A stretch of DNA of 64,000 bases from CAYRWR01 sp964428015 (GTDB taxonomy: Bacteria > Spirochaetota > Brevinematia > Brevinematales > CAYRWR01). The stretch's first letter is position 1, and the number at the start of each line of letters is the position of its first letter. The translations under genes were made by a program, and so were the position numbers. Where the stretch lies: NCBI GenBank assembly GCA_964428015.1, contig CAYRWR010000001.1:1-64000 (forward strand). Direction: 5' to 3'. The notes below the pieces were generated by a model, which saw only the letters and a list, made by a program, of their open reading frames with translations, was not told the origin of the DNA and did no database searches. This document shows positions 50,727-57,780 of this stretch, piece by piece.

Positions 50727-51159
50727 TGGAAAAGAAACCCTGAATTTTATCCCTCCAGGATATGCTTTTTTTGACATTAGTAGAGTTTGAAGAAACTGCA
50801 ACGCTCATATTATCTTTTTTGAAGATTGCTGGTGAGACAAAACTGGATAAAGCAGGATTATCGCAGACATTGACTAGAATATTTTTTTCCTGAGCTCTTT
50901 TGCTTATTTCTGTATTCAGACTTTTATCATCTGTAGCAGCATATACCATAAAGCAGCCTTCAAGGTCACTCCACTCAAAATTTCGCATTTGAACCGCAAG
51001 CTTCATATTATAAATTTCAGAGTCTACCTGTGGTGCAACCACGATGATTTTATCAGAATATTTATATATAGTTTTTATCTTGTGTAGGGCTGCCTGACCA
51101 CCACCTACTATAAGTATTTTCTTATTTTCAATATTTATACAAATTGGTAGAAATATCAT
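50719..51159 (-). CDS. Precorrin-2 dehydrogenase (Met8/SirC-like), short
   Basis: 146 aa; ATG 6 nt after GAGG, preferred over a GTG 12 nt upstream. 'KKILIVGGGQAALHKIKTI' is the NAD site and 'NVCDNPALSSFVSPAIFKK' the catalytic segment. It oxidises precorrin-2 to sirohydrochlorin. Usual Met8/CysG-N proteins have about 200-220 residues; here the C-terminal dimerisation part, which also carries ferrochelatase residues, is largely missing. Iron insertion may be done by another protein. Confidence 0.85.
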   Translation of the reverse strand: MIFLPICINIENKKILIVGGGQAALHKIKTIYKYSDKIIVVAPQVDSEIYNMKLAVQMRNFEWSDLEGCFMVYAATDDKSLNTEISKRAQEKNILVNVCDNPALSSFVSPAIFKKDNMSVAVSSNSTNVKKSISWRDKIQGFFSND

Positions 51160-51177
51160 TATCAACCTCACTTGTTG

Positions 51178-52437
51178 TCAATGAGCAAACAACCGGGAAT
51201 CTACAGCAATTCTTAGTATTGCATCCAAATCCTTTTCACTATGCAGAATTGATATAAACGCGCTTTCATACATTGATGGTGGCATATAAATACCTTTTTC
51301 CAAAATAAGCTGGTAAAAATTCTGAAACAATTTTTTATTCTGTGACCCGGCATCAGCAAAATTATTGATAGGACTGGAAGTATAGAAAAGGGTAAACATG
51401 GATGAAATGTTATTTATAGTATATCTAATATTTTTTCTCCATTCCTGGGCAAATGTATTCACCTTTTCTGACATACCTGTATAATATTCTGGATGCGATA
51501 TCAATTCCTTTAGGGTTGCTAATCCGGCATTCATAGCCAATGGATTACCGGATAATGTTCCAGCCTGATAGACTTGCCCAATTGGAGCCAATTGGTCCAT
51601 AATTTCCCGTTTACCCCCAAATGCACCCACTGGAAGGCCGCCCCCAATAATTTTACCTAAAGTGGTCAGATCAGGTCGCACATGGAAATAACTTTGCGCT
51701 CCCCCCAGGGATACACGAAATCCACTGATCACTTCATCAAAGATCAGCACTATACCATATTTACTGGTATATTCCCTAAGAACCTGTAAAAAACCTTCCT
51801 TTGGTAAAACCACTCCCATATTTCCGGGCACAGGCTCGACAATGACAGCGCCTATTTCCCGGTGATGTGCTTCCAGTACTTTCTTAAATAACTCTATATC
51901 ATTAAAAGGAATTGAGAGAGTATTTTCATAAGCACAGTGGGGGATCCCTTTGGAACTGGGACTGGACATCTCACCCAGACCAGACCCGGCATTAACTAAA
52001 AGAAAATCCGAATGTCCATGGTAACAGCCGTCAAATTTCAAAATTTTGTCCTTTCCGGTGAACGCCCTGGCCAAGCGTAAAGCTGACATAACAGCCTCTG
52101 TCCCTGAGCTGACAAATCGAATTTTTTCAATAGAGGGCATTACTGCACATATCGTCTCTGCCAGTCTGGTCTCAGTAGTGGTAGGAGCGCCAAAACTACT
52201 GCCCCGCCGTAAAGCCTGCGCCACGGCCCGATTCACCTTTTTATGTGAATGTCCCAGAATCATGGGACCCCAGGAAGAACAAAAATCCAGATAACGTACT
52301 TTTTCTTCTGAATAGATATATTTACCCTGGGCGTGATGGACAAAGATCGGCTCTCTCCCCACAGACTGAAATGCTCTGACAGGAGAATTTACCCCACCTG
52401 GGAAGAATCTTTTTGCTTGTTCAAAATTGCTTTTCAT
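51178..52437 (-). CDS. hemL: Glutamate-1-semialdehyde 2,1-aminomutase
   Basis: 419 aa. Aminotransferase fold with 'FPGGVNSPVRAF' near the start, 'FVSSGTEAVMSALRLARA', 'FDEVISGFRV' and the PLP Lys in 'TTLGKIIGGGLPVGAFGG'. It makes 5-aminolevulinate from the hemA product. It overlaps hemB by 17 bp. Confidence 0.96.
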   Translation of the reverse strand: MKSNFEQAKRFFPGGVNSPVRAFQSVGREPIFVHHAQGKYIYSEEKVRYLDFCSSWGPMILGHSHKKVNRAVAQALRRGSSFGAPTTTETRLAETICAVMPSIEKIRFVSSGTEAVMSALRLARAFTGKDKILKFDGCYHGHSDFLLVNAGSGLGEMSSPSSKGIPHCAYENTLSIPFNDIELFKKVLEAHHREIGAVIVEPVPGNMGVVLPKEGFLQVLREYTSKYGIVLIFDEVISGFRVSLGGAQSYFHVRPDLTTLGKIIGGGLPVGAFGGKREIMDQLAPIGQVYQAGTLSGNPLAMNAGLATLKELISHPEYYTGMSEKVNTFAQEWRKNIRYTINNISSMFTLFYTSSPINNFADAGSQNKKLFQNFYQLILEKGIYMPPSMYESAFISILHSEKDLDAILRIAVDSRLFAH

Positions 52438-53374
52438 TCATTTTCCTTAAAATATAGGGAGTCCAATAGGAGATAATGCGGTTCGCTCCTGCCCGTTTTA
52501 TGGAGACGAGCACTTCCTGGATCAACTCCTCTTTTGCTAATTTATTTTCTACCATTAACTGGATCATTCTATATTCACCGGATACATTATAGGCTATGAT
52601 AGGGACATTGCATGATTGACGAGCTGATCTGATTACATCCAGATAGGACAAAGCCGGTTTGATTATCACGGAAACGGCACCTTCATCTATATCAGCCTGG
52701 ATCTCTTCCATCGCCTCAAGTGAATTTGCCGGATCCATTTGGTATGTTTTACGGTCTCCCTGAGAAGGTGCACAGTCAGCCGCTTCCCTGAATGGCCCGT
52801 AAAAAGCGGATGCATATTTCGCGGCATAGGACATGATGGGAGTGGATAATCCCGCCTCATCCAAGACTGACCTGATAGACCAGACTCTTCCGTCCATCAT
52901 ATCAGATGGAGCCACTACATCAGCTCCAGCCTGGGCATGACTCAAAGCGACCTGGGCTAATAAACTGATTGTGGTGTCATTATCCTCTACAAAACAATGA
53001 CCGTCATGACTATATGAGCACAGGCACACGTCAGTAATTATTTCCAGTGCAGGAAAGTGTTTTTTCATCTGAATTACAGCCTGTTGAACTATTCCCTCGG
53101 GAGCATAGGCTTGAGGTATACCTTTATGCTCCGGAACACCAAATACAAGAACAGATTTTAGGCCAAGTGAGTTCCATTCAGCGATTTCGGGGAGAAGTCT
53201 ATCCACACTATAATGAAATATTCCTGGCATAGAAGGGATTTCCTTTTTTATACCTTGTCCGGAAACCAGAAAAACTGGAAGAATAAAATCCTGGGGATAT
53301 AAAAAAGTCTCACGGTATTTACGTCTCGTCTCTTCATCAATACGGCGAGGCCGAAATCTTTTAAAGTCGGACAA
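52421..53374 (-). CDS. hemB: Delta-aminolevulinate dehydratase (porphobilinogen synthase)
   Basis: 317 aa, TTG start 6 nt after GGAGAG. Zinc cysteines in 'DVCLCSYSHDGHC' mark the Zn-dependent type. Schiff-base lysines are seen in 'MSYAAKYASAFYGPF' and 'VIIKPALSYLD'. It joins two aminolevulinates to porphobilinogen. Overlaps the end of the hemC-cobA-hemD fusion by 14 bp. Confidence 0.96.
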   Translation of the reverse strand: MSDFKRFRPRRIDEETRRKYRETFLYPQDFILPVFLVSGQGIKKEIPSMPGIFHYSVDRLLPEIAEWNSLGLKSVLVFGVPEHKGIPQAYAPEGIVQQAVIQMKKHFPALEIITDVCLCSYSHDGHCFVEDNDTTISLLAQVALSHAQAGADVVAPSDMMDGRVWSIRSVLDEAGLSTPIMSYAAKYASAFYGPFREAADCAPSQGDRKTYQMDPANSLEAMEEIQADIDEGAVSVIIKPALSYLDVIRSARQSCNVPIIAYNVSGEYRMIQLMVENKLAKEELIQEVLVSIKRAGANRIISYWTPYILRKMNEKQF

Positions 53375-55280
53375 TATTTTCTCTCCTTACCGGAAATTTA
53401 AATAGTTCAGCCTCTGTCATTGGTCCTCTCACAAAGAGTGTCAAATGCACCGGAAAATCCGGAAAGTTTTGTGCAAACGACTTTACTGTAGAAGCAGAGG
53501 TAAATATTACTCCTTCAAAGTCAGTTATATCGAATTCCGGGTGAATGCTTCTAAATAAAGTAGTGTATATATTGATTCTCTTTACTTCAGCCATTTCATG
53601 AATCACATTTTCCGATAATTCTGAGCAGGGATATAGCCAGGACGATACTCCGATTTCATTCAAAATAGCTTTCAGATGTTCAGAATCATCCACTTCCGGC
53701 TGAATGTCCGGTTGGTATCCATAAGATTTAAGGCATTTTGCGGTAACCTTGCCAATGCAGGCTATTTTTTTCCCTTGCGGAATGCTGCATTTTTTTATAA
53801 ATTGCTGTACTGCAGTCTGTGAAGTAAATATCACTCCCTCATATTCTTTCCAGGGAATACTGGCATCCCAATCCAATGCTTCAATTTTAATCAAAGGGTA
53901 ATGTACAATGTCATATGGCAAACGAGTATATTCCGGGAATAGCCCTGTATGCCAAACCCGGGAATAACAATGTACCAACCCCGCTGAATGGCCCACAATT
54001 ACCATAAGTGGCGATGTTAATTTTGTCTGCGCCAGATTTTTTAGAGAGCGAAGCTCAGTTTTTTGATAGGGAAAGGTAGCCCATTGGACCAAAGCCACCG
54101 GTGTTTCCTGGGAATATTCATAAGATAATTCTTTAGCTAATTCCGAAAGCCGGGCGGCAGACATATAGTAGGCAGAAGTGGTTCTTTCTTTTCCTGGGGG
54201 GACATCTTCTTTTTTATTATGGCCGGAAGCGATACTTAAATGGTCACTGAAATTTCTATGAGTCAGGGGCAGCTTCACAGAAGCAGCAGCACCCAGCACA
54301 GCCGGGATCCCCGGAATAATTTCCACTTTTATCATCCGTTCTTCCAGAAAACGGGATTCCTCCCCACCTCTGCCAAAAATGAAAGGATCCCCCCCTTTTA
54401 AACGCACCACTTGTTTGCCTTCCAGGGCAGATCTGTACAGGAGTAAATTGATCTCATCCTGAGTGCGGAAATGCTGTCCTGCTCTTTTACCTACATATAC
54501 TTTTTCACCTGTGTATCTATTGAGATATTCCTTATCCAACAGGTCATCATAATATATTATTTCTGCCCGGGATAATGCCTGATCCGTTTTTAAACTCATA
54601 AGACCGGGATCACCCGGGCCGAATCCTGCCAGTATAACAGTGCCAAAATTTTTTCTATCATCAATGGGATAAAACAGAGCTTTTAGATCGGGCCTGTCAT
54701 ACCGTGCCGTAACAGCTAATCTACCCTGAAGAGGATGGGTGTCAAAAGGCAGTATCTCACCGATTTTATCCATAAGCCCCAGCCTTTGCAAAGCACAGAC
54801 TGCGACCACCACAGCATCAACCTCCCCCCTGGTGATGTATTGTATCCTTTCCCCGATATTTCCTCGGATTTCTACTATCACTATGTCCGGTCTGACTGAC
54901 AGAAATTGTTCTTTTCGGGCAGCAGAACTCAAACCCACCCTGGCACCTACAGGTAAAGTTTTCAGGTTCCAGGGGCCAACTAATGCATCTCGTGTGTCAG
55001 CAGGTTGTGTCAAAGCAATTACTCTTAATTCCGAAGGGAGAGGGAAAGGTAAATCCTTGGCACTATGAACTGCAAAATCACCTGTTCCGGTAATCAGAGC
55101 AATATCTAATTCTTTTGTAAAAAAATCCGTCATCTGATTATGTAGTAGTGATATTTCTTTATGTTTATCCCCATAGGATTCAATCAATGACAATTCAGAG
55201 TTGATTACAGGGAGCAATGACAAAATTTCTTTCACCTGGGCCTGAGCTAGTTGTGAGGCTCTGGATATTATTTTATACAT
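53361..55280 (-). CDS. hemC-cobA-hemD: HemC-CobA-HemD fusion; HemC part lacks domain 3
   Basis: 639 aa with three enzymes. Residues 1-212 are hydroxymethylbilane synthase: 'ISRASQLAQAQ', 'DFAVHSAKDLPFPLP', '(V)EIRGNIGERIQYI', '(G)RLAVTARYD'. The protein then passes straight into CobA (about 213-455: 'LAGFGPGDPGLMSLK', 'VVRLKGGDPFIFGRGGEE'), the uroporphyrinogen-III methyltransferase. Residues 456-639 are HemD ('VIFTSQTAVQQF', 'GVIFTSASTVKSF'). The third HemC domain, which holds the cysteine for the dipyrromethane cofactor (E-G-G-C in E. coli), is absent. It should turn porphobilinogen into precorrin-2. ATG after AGGA. Confidence 0.9.
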   Translation of the reverse strand: MYKIISRASQLAQAQVKEILSLLPVINSELSLIESYGDKHKEISLLHNQMTDFFTKELDIALITGTGDFAVHSAKDLPFPLPSELRVIALTQPADTRDALVGPWNLKTLPVGARVGLSSAARKEQFLSVRPDIVIVEIRGNIGERIQYITRGEVDAVVVAVCALQRLGLMDKIGEILPFDTHPLQGRLAVTARYDRPDLKALFYPIDDRKNFGTVILAGFGPGDPGLMSLKTDQALSRAEIIYYDDLLDKEYLNRYTGEKVYVGKRAGQHFRTQDEINLLLYRSALEGKQVVRLKGGDPFIFGRGGEESRFLEERMIKVEIIPGIPAVLGAAASVKLPLTHRNFSDHLSIASGHNKKEDVPPGKERTTSAYYMSAARLSELAKELSYEYSQETPVALVQWATFPYQKTELRSLKNLAQTKLTSPLMVIVGHSAGLVHCYSRVWHTGLFPEYTRLPYDIVHYPLIKIEALDWDASIPWKEYEGVIFTSQTAVQQFIKKCSIPQGKKIACIGKVTAKCLKSYGYQPDIQPEVDDSEHLKAILNEIGVSSWLYPCSELSENVIHEMAEVKRINIYTTLFRSIHPEFDITDFEGVIFTSASTVKSFAQNFPDFPVHLTLFVRGPMTEAELFKFPVRRENIVRL

Positions 55281-55346
55281 TTTATCCTACAGTCTGAAAA
55301 AAGGTAAAAACAGCATAGCTAATCCTCATTTTTTAAGCAACTTTGT

Positions 55347-57698
55347 TCAGTTTTTTTGTATGAGTAAACTCCAGGCTTCATCTTTCCTCTTCTGGTCCAG
55401 AATCTTATGGCCTTCTGAACGTACACTACCCGGGACATTCTGGATAGGCTGGCCATCATCCAGCCACACTTCCAGACAGTCACCTGAAGCCATGCCGGCT
55501 AATTCCAGTTTTACTCTGACAAAGTTCATAGGACAGGCTATCCCTCGCAGATCTTTTACCCGAATACCCGGTGACCCTACCGGTTTAACCTCATCTGTAT
55601 CGGATTTCTTTTTGATTGTTGGAAAATTGAGGGTGTCATCCATGTTATCATACAGGTCTATCATTGTTCCTGCCAATTCTAGGATGAGATCAGAATGTGC
55701 AGAAAGGAATAAAGAATCATTGTTCTTTTCCGTATTCAATAGAACCGCATACTTTTGGTCCACCAGCCCCTGATCCAGGAATTGTTCCTGAAAACTGAGA
55801 AACACTTGCTCTTCATTTCTGGCTTCCACTCCTTTGGTCACTAATAACATTCTGGCTGATGCAACCAGTATTTCATACAATAATACGCTGCCGGCATCTG
55901 AAGACTGAGAATTTTCCAGTATTTTCTGATTACTTTTAATTTTTTCTTTATCCAGATCTATCAGGTCAAATATTCCGGAAGAACATTCACCTACCCCTCT
56001 TCCAGCCAGAGAGAATAATTCTTCAGCTCCCCAATCAAAATAATAGTTTTTATCTGTGTCAAATCCCGGGACTTTTGAATACTCTTTTATCAATTGTATA
56101 ATAAAAGTTTCACCTGTTAATGCCAGATAATCCGAAAAACCTGTATAGCCATTCCGGTTCTTAAGATACTCATCCATTACTTTCCGGTGGAAAGCTGGCA
56201 CATCTCTTGCTGCTAATGTCCCTAATACCCGGGCAAACTGTGGTTTATCTATACCCAGCCTGGCTCCGGCTACCACGCTATATGCGGGATATAATCTCCC
56301 CTCCTGTCGAATTGCTTTTCCAAAATACCCCAGATCTGCCAGGAGATGCTGTCCGCAGGAATTAGGACATCCGGAGATATTCACCCTTATACCCTGAAGA
56401 CCATCCAGATCAAGTCCACTATCCGATAATTCCCGGTTTATTGCTGCAGCCAGTCCACGGGACAAGCCGATACCCAGTTTACAGGTAGAAGCACCGGCAC
56501 AGGCCTGTAATGCTCCCAGAGCCTGTGGTTTAAGGCATAGTGAAAAATTATTAGTTAAAAACTCATATAATTCCTGTAACTTAGAACCAGGAATATTACG
56601 CGCCAATAGATTCTGCTGCTGCGAAAGGCGTAATACATCTTCACCCAGGGGTAACAGAAAATCTGCCAATTTAGCGACAATTTGATTTTCCAGATTTCCT
56701 AAGAATACCGGAATGAGAACTGAGTAGAATCCCGGCTGCTTTTGAGGCTGGCAATATCGTTGTTGCCACTTTATAAATTCTACATCATGGGAAGCAACCG
56801 GTGTAACATCAAATGATTGAGTCTTCAGCTGAAAATTGTCCTGAAGATTATTCCAGGATAAAGGTGCTTCTACAGATTTGGCTTTCTCAAATTCTTCAAG
56901 GAGCAAAGTTTTAAATTTCTCTTCTCCCAACTGTTCCCACAAGAATCTGATGCGCGCTTCATGTTTATTGCGCCTGTTGCCATACTTATTGAAAAGGTTT
57001 TTTAATGCTTTTGTTATGGGGTATACTTCTTGGGGAGGTAGAAATTCAAAAAGGAGGTGCCCCATGGAGGATTTCCCCCCCATCCCGCCTGCCACAGTGA
57101 CTTTAAACCCTGGTTGACCCTCTTTGCAGGTCGCTACAAACCCCAGATCATTTACCACACTGAATCCTCTGTCCTCAGGAGATGCAGAAAAAGAGATTTT
57201 AAATTTTCGGGGTAAAGTCCATGAGTCTGATTCTTCCAACATGCGGGATGTCAAATCTACAGCAAAAGGAGTGACATCAAACACCTCATCGGGATGAATG
57301 CCTGAAAAGACATCTGCCATAATGTTTCTGACTGTATTGCCTCCTCCTCCCCGGCTGGATAATCCTATAGTTTTGAGTTCTTTGATGATTTTACAAAGAT
57401 GAATAAGATCTACATCATGAATCTGTATCTCCTGCCTGGTAGTAAGATGAATTTCATCTTTTCCATATTTGGCGGATAATTCTGCTACCTTTTTCAGCTG
57501 CAGGGGTGTGATTATCCCTGCAGCGCAGCGGATACGGACCATATATGTGTTTTCCTTGCGCTGTTCATATACACCAAAAGGGACTCTATGTGCTTTTAAT
57601 TCATTAAAGGTAATGTCACCTTGCAGGTATCTGTCAATCAGTTTCTCAAAGTCTGATATTTCCCGGTCCAGGATTTGCGGCAGGCGATAATTCAGCAT
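55347..57698 (-). CDS. sir: Siroheme sulfite/nitrite reductase with C-terminal TusA domain
   Basis: 783 aa. Residues 1-530 have the two-fold sulfite/nitrite-reductase repeat; Cys400, Cys406, Cys444 and Cys448 ('CAGASTCKLG', 'SGCPNSCG') bind the siroheme-[4Fe-4S] pair. About 545-700 is a mainly helical linker I do not recognise. The last 75 residues are a TusA domain with C-P-M-N-F-V-R-V-K. The TusA fusion and shared operator with hcyS indicate sulfite reduction to sulfide for homocysteine synthesis; nitrite is a possible second substrate. ATG after GGAGG. It heads the run to hemA. Confidence 0.92.
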   Translation of the reverse strand: MLNYRLPQILDREISDFEKLIDRYLQGDITFNELKAHRVPFGVYEQRKENTYMVRIRCAAGIITPLQLKKVAELSAKYGKDEIHLTTRQEIQIHDVDLIHLCKIIKELKTIGLSSRGGGGNTVRNIMADVFSGIHPDEVFDVTPFAVDLTSRMLEESDSWTLPRKFKISFSASPEDRGFSVVNDLGFVATCKEGQPGFKVTVAGGMGGKSSMGHLLFEFLPPQEVYPITKALKNLFNKYGNRRNKHEARIRFLWEQLGEEKFKTLLLEEFEKAKSVEAPLSWNNLQDNFQLKTQSFDVTPVASHDVEFIKWQQRYCQPQKQPGFYSVLIPVFLGNLENQIVAKLADFLLPLGEDVLRLSQQQNLLARNIPGSKLQELYEFLTNNFSLCLKPQALGALQACAGASTCKLGIGLSRGLAAAINRELSDSGLDLDGLQGIRVNISGCPNSCGQHLLADLGYFGKAIRQEGRLYPAYSVVAGARLGIDKPQFARVLGTLAARDVPAFHRKVMDEYLKNRNGYTGFSDYLALTGETFIIQLIKEYSKVPGFDTDKNYYFDWGAEELFSLAGRGVGECSSGIFDLIDLDKEKIKSNQKILENSQSSDAGSVLLYEILVASARMLLVTKGVEARNEEQVFLSFQEQFLDQGLVDQKYAVLLNTEKNNDSLFLSAHSDLILELAGTMIDLYDNMDDTLNFPTIKKKSDTDEVKPVGSPGIRVKDLRGIACPMNFVRVKLELAGMASGDCLEVWLDDGQPIQNVPGSVRSEGHKILDQKRKDEAWSLLIQKN

Positions 57699-57709
57699 GA
57701 TTCCTCCAT

Positions 57710-57730
57710 ATACTACTATGTTGATAGTAT
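57710..57730. promoter_or_regulatory. Palindromic operator of the sir operon
   Basis: Read on the minus strand: ATACTAT, CAACATA, GTAGTAT. It begins 4 bp after the -10 and covers the transcription start. Same size, symmetry and position as the hcyS site at 47598-47618; only three central bases differ. Confidence 0.85.
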
Positions 57731-57734
57731 ATAT

Positions 57735-57763
57735 AGTATATCATGCCTGTGACAGCCTGTCAA
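57735..57763 (-). promoter_or_regulatory. Promoter of the sir-hem operon
   Basis: Minus strand TTGACA (57763-57758), 17 nt, TATACT (57740-57735). The -35 lies near the 3' end of nirB's downstream edge, so the two operons are separate units. Confidence 0.85.
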
Positions 57764-57780
57764 GCTTCCCTTCTCTGCCT

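Noticed and set aside
50727..50801. Longer hemA start
   Set aside because: It overlaps met8 by more than 80 bp and adds residues foreign to the family; the ATG at 50726 overlaps the stop by only 8 bp.
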